Position numbers and translations under genes: made by a program
Shown here: positions 1 to 7,338 of the stretch, one piece after another
Layout: the number at the start of each line of letters is the position of its first letter
How positions within the stretch are numbered: the stretch's first letter is position 1
Notes under the pieces: generated by a model
Told to the model about the DNA's origin: nothing
Seen by the model: only the letters and a program-made list of their open reading frames with translations
Databases searched by the model: none
NCBI RefSeq assembly: GCF_938045535.1
Contig: NZ_CALIMQ010000225.1
Location: 1-9,081, forward strand
Direction of reading: 5' to 3'
DNA length: 9,081 nucleotides
From: an uncultured Campylobacter sp.
Lineage (GTDB): Bacteria > Campylobacterota > Campylobacteria > Campylobacterales > Campylobacteraceae

Positions 1-41
1 TCTATTCGCTGGCAAATTTTAGTAAAATTTAAAGGAATTTT

Positions 42-845
42 ATGAAAAAGATTATATTTGCGTTGCTAATCGCTTCGTGTTCGTTATTTGCTAACTCTTT
101 AGCGCAAATCAAAGAAAAAGGGCTCATTCGCATTGGAGTAGACGGTTCACTGCCGCCACTTAGCGTCTCTGAGGACGGAAGATATAGCGGTTTTGAAATT
201 TCGCTTATCGAAGAGCTCGTGAAAGAAATTTTCGGCGATAAGGGCGGCAAAATCGAATATGTCGTAACTCTAGGCAATGATCGTATCACAGCCGTGCAAG
301 ATAACAAGGTCGATTTGGATATCGCGGCGATTACGGTTACGAAAGAGCGCGAGAAGCTAGTGGATTTTTCAAACCCTTACTTTAGCGTAAATATCGGCGT
401 GCTAACCCGTAGCGATGACAATATCAAGACAATAAGCGACCTACAGGATAAAGAAATTTTAGCAGAGCCCGGCACTACGGCTTTTGATTATTTTAATAAG
501 GAAGGCTTTAAAGTTATCTCATGCGCTAGTTCTAGTGAATGCTTCCGTGCGCTAAAATCCGGTCACGGCAGCGGCTATGCAGACGATAATATGGTGGTTT
601 TGGGTTATTCGGTCGTAGATCGCAAGGTAGAGGTAAATATCAAGAATTTAGGTACGTCGGACTTTTTAGCTATCGCAGTGCAAAAAGGCAACGATGACTT
701 GCTAAACGCCTTAAACGACGGGCTTGTCAAGCTCAGCAAAAATGGCTTTTTCAAGAAAATTTTTAACGACAGCATCGATCCTTTTTACAAGGGCAAGGCT
801 GAGAAAAAATATTTCTTGTTAGATGATCTTTATAAAATGTTTTAA
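42..845 (+). CDS. Periplasmic amino-acid-type ABC solute-binding protein (first of tandem pair)
   Basis: Predicted secreted substrate-binding protein of the bacterial extracellular solute-binding family 3 (SBP_bac_3), which delivers polar amino acids or similar small ligands to an ABC importer. The 267 residues begin with a signal peptide (MKK, hydrophobic stretch 4-17, likely cleavage after ANS at 19). The binding fold follows: RIGVDGSLPPLS (30-41), GFE (50-52), Arg103 in TVTKER, expected to hold a ligand carboxylate, GTTA (144-147), and the GYADD segment (178-182), whose Asp usually contacts the ligand amino group. Cys161 and Cys167 could form a disulfide. The start is supported by AAAGGA five bases upstream. 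The next gene begins 15 bases after the stop and encodes a close paralogue, so the two are probably cotranscribed. No permease or ATPase gene is visible; partners may lie upstream of the window or elsewhere. Family is secure; the ligand cannot be named. Confidence 0.92.
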   Translation: MKKIIFALLIASCSLFANSLAQIKEKGLIRIGVDGSLPPLSVSEDGRYSGFEISLIEELVKEIFGDKGGKIEYVVTLGNDRITAVQDNKVDLDIAAITVTKEREKLVDFSNPYFSVNIGVLTRSDDNIKTISDLQDKEILAEPGTTAFDYFNKEGFKVISCASSSECFRALKSGHGSGYADDNMVVLGYSVVDRKVEVNIKNLGTSDFLAIAVQKGNDDLLNALNDGLVKLSKNGFFKKIFNDSIDPFYKGKAEKKYFLLDDLYKMF

Positions 846-860
846 TTCAAAGGACAAAAT

Positions 861-1664
861 ATGAAAAAAATTCTACTAAGTATTTTGCTGGGTGCTGGCG
901 CGCTTTGCGCTAATTCCCTAGCAGATATCAAGCAAGCAGACGAAATTCGCATAGGCTTGCAAGATTCCCAGCCTCCGTTTAGCTTCGATGATAACGGCAC
1001 GCTAAAGGGCTTTGAGGTTGATTTGGCAAATGAGTTAGTCAAAAATCTATTCGGCAATAAAAAGATCAAAATCGACTTTATCTCCGTAGCATCTAAAGAT
1101 CGCGTCCCCTCACTGGAGCAAAACAAAGTAGATCTCATCATATCCAAGCTTACCGTCACAAAAGATCGCGTTCAGAAAGTCGATTTTTCTTACCCGTATT
1201 ATTCAGTGCAAATTGGCGTGCTAAGCCGTAAGGATGATAATATTTCAAGAATCGATCAGATCGCGCATAAAAAAATTCTAAGCGTTAAAGGCACAACTGC
1301 CGAGGAGCACTTCAAAAACGCGGGCTATGAGATTGCGACATGTGCCGACGCGAATGAGTGCGTCGCTAGGTTAAAGGCTGGCGAGGGTATAGGCTTTGCC
1401 GACGATAATACGGTCGTACTCGGATACGCTAGAAACGATGCCGCGCTTGATGCAAAAATCATCAACCTTGGCAAGGTAGATTATATCGCCGTCGCCCTAT
1501 CTAAGGGCAATACCGAGCTACTTGATGCGGTTAATAGCAGCCTGGTAAAAATGTATAAAGCGAAATTTTTCCATAAGGCTTTTGACGAGGATATCAAGCC
1601 ATACTACGGCGGTAAGATCGATAAAAAGCACTTCACACTCGATGAGGTTTATAGCCTGTTTTAA
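861..1664 (+). CDS. Periplasmic amino-acid-type ABC solute-binding protein (second of tandem pair)
   Basis: Second SBP_bac_3 family binding protein, also 267 residues. It aligns to the upstream neighbour with no gap, at about 128 identical positions (48%) by hand count, so the pair arose by an old tandem duplication. The signal peptide is residues 1-19 (MKK, hydrophobic core, ANS before the likely cleavage). Shared ligand-site positions are Arg103 (TVTKDR), GTTA (144-147) and FADDN (179-183); Cys161 and Cys167 are also kept. Differences cluster around residues 31-48 and 191-200. Those near the binding cleft fit a different ligand or affinity, which is inference. AAAGGA lies six bases before the ATG. 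Two hairpins begin about 55 bases after the stop, suggesting this gene ends the transcript. It may share one permease and ATPase with its neighbour, encoded outside the window. Confidence 0.92.
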   Translation: MKKILLSILLGAGALCANSLADIKQADEIRIGLQDSQPPFSFDDNGTLKGFEVDLANELVKNLFGNKKIKIDFISVASKDRVPSLEQNKVDLIISKLTVTKDRVQKVDFSYPYYSVQIGVLSRKDDNISRIDQIAHKKILSVKGTTAEEHFKNAGYEIATCADANECVARLKAGEGIGFADDNTVVLGYARNDAALDAKIINLGKVDYIAVALSKGNTELLDAVNSSLVKMYKAKFFHKAFDEDIKPYYGGKIDKKHFTLDEVYSLF

Positions 1665-1717
1665 ATTTAGACGTATTTAAAATTTTAAGGCGCCCTTTGA
1701 CGTCCGAACATACACGC

Positions 1718-1747
1718 AGCTGCGATATTTGATCGCAGCTCGCTTTT
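1718..1747 (+). terminator. Probable intrinsic terminator after the binding-protein pair, hairpin 1
   Basis: AGCTGCGAT (1718-1726) pairs perfectly with ATCGCAGCT (1732-1740) around a five-base loop, and CGC then TTTT (1744-1747) follows. The stem is strong; the T run is short and set back by three bases, so the hairpin is certain but termination is probable only. It lies 54 bases after the second binding-protein stop. Confidence 0.6.
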
Positions 1748-1772
1748 GCCGCCAAGATTTCGGCGGCAATTT
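1746..1772 (+). terminator. Second hairpin, tandem terminator candidate
   Basis: TTGCCGCC (1746-1753) pairs perfectly with GGCGGCAA (1762-1769) around an eight-base loop, followed by TTTATAATTT. It shares two T bases with the tail of the preceding hairpin. The two may act as a double terminator, or this one may serve the convergent AraC gene whose stop is at 1887. From 1773 to 1886 nothing else was recognised apart from AT-rich sequence. Confidence 0.5.
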
Positions 1773-1886
1773 ATAATTTAAATTCCGTATTTTTGCAGGT
1801 CCGGTTGCGATATAAAATTTTATGAGATTTTGATATGCGGTTGCGAAAGAATGTGGCTTCTAAAAGATAGTCGGTCGTGCGAAATT

Positions 1887-2843
1887 CTAATCCGAGTAGT
1901 AAAATCTTATATCCTTTTTCAGTTGCATCGGCAGCACGTTAAATTTAGCCCTAAAAATTTTAGAAAAATGCGATAAATTATTGTATCCGACCATTTTAGC
2001 AGCTTCGTTTACGCTGATTTGATCTAGACTTAATAGCTCTTTTGCAATTCCAAGCCGCTCATTTGTCAGCATCGCATAAATGGTCGTGCCAAAATATGCT
2101 TTAAAATCCCTTTTTAGTGCAAATTCGTTCGTAGCGCAAAGATGAGCGAGCTCTTTAATGCTAGGTGGATTTTGCATATTTTCGAGTAATATTTTCTTTG
2201 CTTTTTGAACTGTTTTTATGCGATTTTCATCAAGGCTAAGCGTATTTTGGGGCTCATTAAATTTATGAAAACTTCTATAAAGCATCTCTAAAATTTTACT
2301 TTCCATAAAAATTTCGCGTATTTTGCCGTCGTATATCGCGGCATTTTCGAGCTCTTTGAGAATAATATTTTGCACGGCGCTTGTTTTAAATTTTTTCATG
2401 CAAACGGCCTGATCTAAATTCAAATTTTTTAAAATTCCCAGCTCATTTGCAAAAGCGGTGCTAAGCGCTATGCATGAGCTTTTATAGTGTTTATTTTCAA
2501 GCTCGTGAACGCCACGCAATTTGCTTTGCATAGTTCCGAGCCAAAACTCACCTTTATTCAAAACGAATTGATCTTTATCCGATCTGAAGCAGATAGGATT
2601 TTCGCCCGTATTGAAAAATAAAAATGAATAGCGGCTGCCCCGTTCGTGGCGATGCAAAAGGAAATCTCTGCAAATTATATCGCTGCTATAATATCCTATC
2701 TCTCCGCCCGTATAAAAAGAGCTAAAGTTGAATTTTATACTTTCGCTTTCAAGCTCGGTTTTGCTATACCTGCATTGCTTGGACGGCTCAATGTCGTTAG
2801 ATATTTTTTGCAAAAAATCGTCTAAACTTATCTCTTTACTCAT
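1887..2843 (-). CDS. AraC-family transcriptional regulator, PchR-like
   Basis: Cytoplasmic DNA-binding regulator of 318 residues, a usual length for PchR/YbtA-type activators that sense ferric siderophores. The N-terminal part (about 1-200) is the presumed ligand-sensing region and has no motif I can name. The C-terminal AraC domain (about 208-312) has two helix-turn-helix units: SIKELAHLCATNEFALKRDF (228-247), and around SVNEAAKMVGYNNLSHFSKI (277-296) followed by FRAKFNVLP. The linker FGTTIYAMLTNERL resembles PchR-type proteins. The ATG has AAAGGGA upstream. It is divergent from the TonB receptor across 109 bases, the classic layout for a regulator acting on its neighbour and often on itself. 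The gene is AT-richer than the right half of the window (23 G/C in the 60 bases 2101-2160). Activation of the receptor operon by a siderophore is inference. Confidence 0.9.
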   Translation of the reverse strand: MSKEISLDDFLQKISNDIEPSKQCRYSKTELESESIKFNFSSFYTGGEIGYYSSDIICRDFLLHRHERGSRYSFLFFNTGENPICFRSDKDQFVLNKGEFWLGTMQSKLRGVHELENKHYKSSCIALSTAFANELGILKNLNLDQAVCMKKFKTSAVQNIILKELENAAIYDGKIREIFMESKILEMLYRSFHKFNEPQNTLSLDENRIKTVQKAKKILLENMQNPPSIKELAHLCATNEFALKRDFKAYFGTTIYAMLTNERLGIAKELLSLDQISVNEAAKMVGYNNLSHFSKIFRAKFNVLPMQLKKDIRFYYSD

Positions 2844-2891
2844 CTTATCCCTTTAGCGTTTAAAAAAATCCTTCTACCGTTTAGTATTTCT

Positions 2892-2906
2892 TGATAATGC
2901 ATATCT
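2892..2906. promoter_or_regulatory. Fur-box-like sequence in the divergent promoter region
   Basis: TGATAATGCATATCT matches the 7-1-7 Fur pattern TGATAAT-N-ATTATCA perfectly in the left half and at four of seven positions in the right half (11 of 14). It sits between the two predicted promoters, over the -35 of the receptor and just downstream of the -10 of the regulator. Iron-dependent repression by Fur fits the encoded functions, but binding is inferred from sequence alone. Confidence 0.45.
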
Positions 2907-2907
2907 T

Positions 2908-2913
2908 ATTATA
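2908..2913 (-). promoter_or_regulatory. Predicted -10 element of the AraC-type regulator gene
   Basis: Read on the minus strand this is a perfect TATAAT in the context ACTATAATAAG. It lies 64 bases before the regulator ATG, giving an untranslated leader of roughly 55-60 bases that includes an A/T run of seven. No good -35 is visible, which is usual for sigma-70 promoters in Campylobacter. Confidence 0.55.
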
Positions 2914-2952
2914 GTAAAATGAGTTTAAATTTTAATAAGAAAAGGATCGTTT

Positions 2953-4925
2953 GTGCGCGCAATATATAAATTATCGCTGATCGTTGCTATAGCGACAGCC
3001 GGAATATCGAGCGAGATAGAAAAACAGGACAAAAGCGTAAATTTGGGTGAAATTACCGTAGTCAGTGCTACGGGCTATCGGCAAAATATTCAAGACGCAC
3101 CCGCTTCCATCTCCGTTCTTACGCAAAAAGAGATACAAAAGCGCAACTATCAAGATATCTCCGCAATGGTAGAGGATTTGCCGAGTGCCTTTACCGCAAC
3201 GCTAGGTGCTGCATCTAGAAAAGGCATAAGCCTAAGAGGTCTGTCTCAAAAATATACGAAAATTTTAATCGACGGCAAGCCCGCGACCAGCGATAGCGCT
3301 TATAAAGGATTAAGAAGTATTGGTAGCAGTCAGAATTTCTTGCCTCCCGCAAATGCGATAGAGCGCATAGAGGTCATACGCGGTCCTATGAGCTCGCTTT
3401 ACGGCAGCGACGCTATGGGCGGAGTAATAAATATCATCACTAAGGGCTTTTCAAATGAGCTTAGCGGCAATGTAAACGGATACTATACTTTTGCTAAAAA
3501 ATCGCAAATAAAAGGTGATTATCAAACGGGCTTTTATCTAAACGGAGCTATCGTCCCGGACGTACTAGGTATCGCACTTTACGGCAGATTTTTTGAAAAG
3601 ATAGAGGATAAAGAGCCTTATGCGAATAGAAATAATGAAGAGACGAATATGGGCGCAAAACTGATGTATAACGTAACGCAAAATGATGAGGTAGCGCTTG
3701 ATTATCGTAAAGTAAATAATAAATTTAGGCGTACATACGGGCGTACGCGAACAACCTCGGGAGGCAATAACGATATTGCGAAAGAGGATATGAAAGGCTA
3801 TACCGCAAGCCTGTGTCTCACCAGGGAAAATACGATAAGTTTATTATAGATAGCTATGCAAATTACGATAGCATGAAAGAAAGCGGCGCCCAGGATCTGC
3901 GTCTTAGAACGACTACGCTAAATTCTAAAGGCTCATATTTTTTCGATTCAAATGCTTTGAGTTTGGGCGTGCAATACCGAAGCGAGAGATTAAACGAAGC
4001 CGCTACTACCGCAGATGAGGCAAATGTCAAAAGATGGGATTATTCGATCTACGGCGAGGATGATTTTTATCTAACTGATGATTTAACACTAACCGGTGGA
4101 ATCAGATATAACCGTGATAAGGACTACGGCGGCCATATATCGCCGCGCACTTATGCCGTTTACCGTTTAAACGAAAGTTTTTCTATTAAAGGCGGCGTTT
4201 CGACAGGATATTCAACTCCGGATATTAAGCAGCGTAGCGAGGGCCTTACCCTGCCATTTGCAGGAGGCCAGGGAGCGCAGATAGGCAGAAGCTCTTTAAA
4301 GCCTGAAAGCAGCATAAGCTACGAAGGCGGGTTTTCTTACGACGATAATAATAAATTTAACTTTAGCGCTACCGTGTTTTATACCAAAATCAAAGATGGA
4401 ATTTCTACCAAATTAATTTGCCGCCCAAGACCGGGAAATCCTTGCGTGCATAACGGCAAAACTTACAGGCGCGGTATTTGGGACACTATAAATGTCGGAG
4501 AAGCCGAGGTTAGGGGTCTAGAGCTAAGTAGCGATTATCAAATTTTAGATAATTTGAAGCTGCATGCAAACTACGCCTATACGAAATCCGAGCAAAAAAC
4601 GGGTAGCGAGAAGGGCAAAACCTTAAATAATTTTCCAATCCATTCGGTAAAGCTAGGATTTGATTACGACGTAAGCTCCAAGCTAAACTTATGGTCGCAA
4701 ATAAATTATTATAGTAGGACGCGCGATAGCCTAAGCTACGATGAGGATATCCGCTCATACACGCTTTTTGATCTGGGCGCTAGCTATAAAGTTACAAAAG
4801 ACGCAAGTTTAAATTTTACGCTTTATAACATATTCAACGAATTCGTACTAACGCGCTCGGGAAATTATCAAATGATGGTTGTAGACGGGATGAAGGCGCA
4901 GGTTGGATTTAACGTGAACTTTTAA
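2953..4925 (+). pseudogene. TonB-dependent siderophore receptor (CirA/FepA-like), one frameshift
   Basis: Outer-membrane gated channel that imports a ferric siderophore with energy from TonB-ExbB-ExbD. It is read in two frames: 2953 to about 3813 (residues 1-287), then a second frame to the stop at 4925; joined, about 656 residues, a normal length. The GTG start has AAAGGA six bases upstream. A signal peptide lies at about 1-20 and a TonB box around EITVV (33-37). The plug domain ends with the diagnostic IERIEVIRGPMSSLYGSDAM (136-155) and GGVINIITK. The second frame carries barrel strands, a loop Cys pair (about 489 and 497), the VGEAEVRGLELS motif and a terminal aromatic residue (NVNF) typical of barrel assembly. 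The break is at CTGTGTCTC (3811-3819): removing one TG restores ASLSHQGKYD, the usual family sequence. It is either a real mutation or a sequencing error. A catecholate ligand is likely but unproven. Confidence 0.88.
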
Positions 4926-4974
4926 ATTCGCGGCGCATAAATTTCGTCCGCGGATTTAAAATTTAAGGAAATTA

Positions 4975-6120
4975 ATGGCGATTCTAAAAAGGAAAAAATT
5001 TTGGTTCAACGTCCATCTTGTTTTGACGCTTATATGCTGCGTGCCGATCTTAATCGTAGCCCTTAGCGGCGCTATTATCTCGTATCACGACGAGATTATA
5101 GATGCGTTAAATCAAAGCAAATCTTTCGTGAGCCCGAGCGGAAAAGATGCCCTCGAACCCACCGAAATTTTAAATATTTTCAGAAAAGTCAAGCCCGGTT
5201 TTACGCTCAGTTATTATAGAATTCCTCAAAATAAAAATGAGGCGATTAGGCTTTCCGGTACAGATCCTGGCGGCGAGTTTAAATCATATTTTATAGATCC
5301 TTATAACGGCGAAATTACTTCGGAAAACATAGGCGATACGTTTATCGGCGTAATGCTAAACCTACATACTAATCTGGGATTTGGGCTAAGCAAAAACGAA
5401 ACTCTGCGGCTAATAGGCAAAAATATCGTGGCGCTTAGCACGGTTATGTTTATTTTGGCCTTAATTTCAGGCGTGGTGATTTATTATCCTAGTTTTAGAG
5501 GGAAAATTTTACGCGCATTTAGGATAAATTTTAAAGCGAGAGGTTACACGTTTTTATATAGCTTGCACGGCGCGGTCGGAGTTTTGCTGCTGCCCGTTTT
5601 ACTTACGATAAGCGCTAGTGGGCTTTATTGGTCGTATGATTGGATAGCCAAAATCACCAACAGAGCGCTAGGGGAAAAGGAAATTTTTAGAAAAACGAGT
5701 TTTACCGAAGTGCGAGGATTTTCGCTTGAGGATGAAGATAAAATTTTAAATTTTCAGACGGCATTTGATATTTTTAAGCGTGAACGCGGTGAAAACTACG
5801 AATTCTTCAATATTATCGCTCAAAAAGATGGAGAAAATTTTATGATCTTTTATTTCGATAAAGGCGAAAAGAGCGAAGAGCATATGAATACGATGAGTAT
5901 AAACGTTAAAAAGGGCATCTTGCGGCATGCTCGCTATGATGATGCGAAAAGCACCATGCCGCACCCGTTTGCTATACATAAAGCCGTTTTGAGCGTGCAT
6001 TCGGGCTATATCTTCGGCGAGGCGGGTAAGTTCTTATTTTGCGTAGCGGCGATTTCAGTGTTATTTTTTATAGTTACGGGATTTTGGATGAGCATAAAAA
6101 GAATTTATAAGAAAAGATAA
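4975..6120 (+). CDS. PepSY-TM inner-membrane protein, putative ferric-siderophore reductase
   Basis: Inner-membrane protein of 381 residues in the PepSY-associated TM family, which includes FoxB and PiuB. Such proteins commonly sit beside siderophore receptors; FoxB is known to bind haem and reduce ferric siderophores in the periplasm. Four membrane segments are visible: about 15-37, 150-171, 196-220 and 353-373. Long soluble stretches lie between segments 1 and 2 and between 3 and 4; the first has the PepSY-like YFIDPYNGEI (105-114). Histidines near membrane faces, H14, H131 (NLHTNLGFG), H198 (SLHGAVG), H335 and H342 (SVHSGYIFGEAGK), are candidate haem ligands. AAGGA stands five bases before the ATG. 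The gene starts 49 bases after the receptor stop on the same strand, so an operon with iron control is likely. The frameshifted receptor may leave it without its partner. Family secure; reductase activity and substrate inferred. Confidence 0.88.
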   Translation: MAILKRKKFWFNVHLVLTLICCVPILIVALSGAIISYHDEIIDALNQSKSFVSPSGKDALEPTEILNIFRKVKPGFTLSYYRIPQNKNEAIRLSGTDPGGEFKSYFIDPYNGEITSENIGDTFIGVMLNLHTNLGFGLSKNETLRLIGKNIVALSTVMFILALISGVVIYYPSFRGKILRAFRINFKARGYTFLYSLHGAVGVLLLPVLLTISASGLYWSYDWIAKITNRALGEKEIFRKTSFTEVRGFSLEDEDKILNFQTAFDIFKRERGENYEFFNIIAQKDGENFMIFYFDKGEKSEEHMNTMSINVKKGILRHARYDDAKSTMPHPFAIHKAVLSVHSGYIFGEAGKFLFCVAAISVLFFIVTGFWMSIKRIYKKR

Positions 6121-6179
6121 ATCTACGAATTCAAAGCGGAGAGATAGCTTATCCGCGGCGTAAATTTAAAATTTTATCC

Positions 6180-6199
6180 GAAGCAGTATCGCTTCTTTT
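6180..6199 (+). terminator. Putative intrinsic terminator after the PepSY-TM gene
   Basis: GAAGC (6180-6184) and GCTTC (6191-6195) form a five-base stem with a six-base loop, directly followed by TTTT. The stem is short, so this is a modest candidate. It lies 60 bases after the stop, between convergent genes. The rest of 6121-6309 is AT-rich and holds no recognised gene. Confidence 0.45.
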
Positions 6200-6309
6200 C
6201 AGCTAATAAAATTTTATATACAGCGCTTTAAAATACTGCGTGCAGAGTCTTTGTGGACCTTGTGCCGCATCTTGATTTTGTTAAATTTGCTCCGGCGTTT
6301 CAACCGCGC

Positions 6310-7242
6310 TCATTTGCCGTTCATAAAATCTCTAATATTTTGCGCGATCATCTTTATCAGCCGTTTGCGAGCCTCGACGCTCGCCCATGCGATGTGGGGC
6401 GTGATGACGACGTTGCGGCGATTTTTCACGCGCAGCAGCGGATGATCCGCCCTCATCGGCTCTGTTTGCAGCACGTCAAGCGCCGCGCGCAAGCCTCGCT
6501 CGTCCACGGCGCGAGCCAGCGCGTCCTCGTCCACGATGCCGCCGCGGCCGAAATTCATCAAGATCGCCCCCTCTTTCATCTTTGCAAGCTCTGCCTCGCC
6601 GATCAATCCCGCCGTTTTTTCATTTAGCGGGGCGTGGATCGAGACAATGTCGCAGGCTCTCAAAAGCGCGTCCAGGCTCACTCTGGCAAACTCGCCGTTG
6701 TCGTTCGCGCCGCTAGTGGAGTAGTATCTCACGTTTGCGCCGAACGCGGCGGCGATGCGGGCGACCTTTGCACCGATTTGTCCAAGCCCGATGACGCCGA
6801 ATTCTTTGCCGTAAATTTCGCTGATGGGCGCGTCAATGTGGGTAAAAATTTCGCTCTCGCACCATTTGCCGCTGCTGCCGTAATCCGCGTAGTATCCGAG
6901 CGCATTGGTTAGTGCAAACAGCGACGCGAAGGTCTGCTGCACGACGCTGTTCGTCGAATAGCCCGCCACGTTTTTCACCGCGATGCCGCGAGCCTGCGCG
7001 GCATGTATGTCGATATTATTCGTGCCCGTAGCGCTGACGCAGATCAGCTTAAGCGCGGTTTGCGCCATGATCTCGTCCGTGATTAGGACTTTGTTGGTTA
7101 TGGCAACGTCAGCGCCCGCTAGGCGCTGCGCAGTTTGCGCGGACTCGGTCATCTCGTAGTTTTCAAACTCGCCCAAGCTCGCGATTTCGCTAAGATCGGC
7201 ATCTCCTCCCAGCGTCGCGGCATCCAAACATACGATCTTCAT
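6310..7242 (-). CDS. D-2-hydroxyacid dehydrogenase (hydroxypyruvate/glycerate dehydrogenase type)
   Basis: Cytoplasmic NAD(P)-dependent oxidoreductase of 310 residues that interconverts a 2-keto acid and a D-2-hydroxy acid, most likely hydroxypyruvate and D-glycerate or a related pair. The split substrate domain covers about 1-95 and 285-310. The nucleotide-binding domain between them has GLGQIG (152-157). The catalytic set is complete: Arg233 (NFGRGG), Glu261 (LQTEPM) and His283 (TPHIAWAS). The end of the second Rossmann strand reads YYSTSG (173-178), without the acidic residue usual in NAD-specific members, so cofactor choice is open. The ATG has a strong AAAGGGGGA close upstream on the minus strand. 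The gene is GC-rich (35 of 60 bases in 6541-6600) compared with the iron cassette. It converges with the PepSY gene and stands alone, separated from the next gene by a repeat-filled spacer. Exact substrate not determinable. Confidence 0.9.
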   Translation of the reverse strand: MKIVCLDAATLGGDADLSEIASLGEFENYEMTESAQTAQRLAGADVAITNKVLITDEIMAQTALKLICVSATGTNNIDIHAAQARGIAVKNVAGYSTNSVVQQTFASLFALTNALGYYADYGSSGKWCESEIFTHIDAPISEIYGKEFGVIGLGQIGAKVARIAAAFGANVRYYSTSGANDNGEFARVSLDALLRACDIVSIHAPLNEKTAGLIGEAELAKMKEGAILMNFGRGGIVDEDALARAVDERGLRAALDVLQTEPMRADHPLLRVKNRRNVVITPHIAWASVEARKRLIKMIAQNIRDFMNGK

Positions 7243-7282
7243 ATTTCCCCCTTTGCGTTTTAAAATTTTAAGTCGTAACAGC

Positions 7283-7300
7283 GCGGCTAAATTTAGCCGC
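7283..7300. repeat. Perfect 18-base palindrome
   Basis: GCGGCTAAATTTAGCCGC is its own reverse complement over 18 bases. It lies 41 bases upstream of the dehydrogenase ATG on the minus strand, so it could be an operator or a leader hairpin. It shares its design (GC arm plus AAATTT centre) with other palindromes in this spacer, which argues for a repeat family rather than a unique operator. Confidence 0.7.
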
Positions 7301-7338
7301 TAAATTCCGCCACGCGGTCGGAGCGCGGCACTTAAGCG

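Larger units (their letters stand above)
2891..2920 (+). promoter_or_regulatory. Predicted promoter of the TonB receptor/PepSY operon
   Basis: TTGATA (2891-2896) and TAAAAT (2915-2920) are spaced by 18 bases and point toward the receptor, which would leave a leader of about 26 bases. The match is modest and AT-rich sequence makes chance matches common. It overlaps the divergent -10 of the regulator gene, so one bound protein could affect both directions. Confidence 0.4.

Noticed and set aside
1802..1846. Nine-base direct repeat CGGTTGCGA, 36 bases apart
   Set aside because: Only two copies with no promoter or gene relation; plausible by chance.
2860..2870. A-run in the regulator leader and C-run before the dehydrogenase as phase-variable tracts
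   Set aside because: The runs are about seven A and five C, shorter than the G/C tracts of eight or more that switch in Campylobacter, and both lie outside coding sequence.
3813..4925. Separate gene starting with GTG at 3813
   Set aside because: It is the barrel of the TonB receptor, in a new frame after the TG insertion. It has no ribosome site and no signal peptide.
4929..4952. Hairpin between receptor and PepSY genes (CGCGG with CCGCG, 14-base loop)
   Set aside because: Only five pairs, a large loop and no T run. It could be an RNA-processing structure but is too weak to annotate.
6136..6156. GCGGA/TCCGC hairpin just after the PepSY gene
   Set aside because: Five-pair stem with an 11-base loop and no immediate T run; the GAAGC/GCTTC-TTTT hairpin downstream is a better terminator.
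6253..6912. Plus-strand open frames of 62-124 codons opposite the dehydrogenase
   Set aside because: Shadows of a GC-rich gene with complete catalytic residues on the other strand; their products match nothing recognisable.
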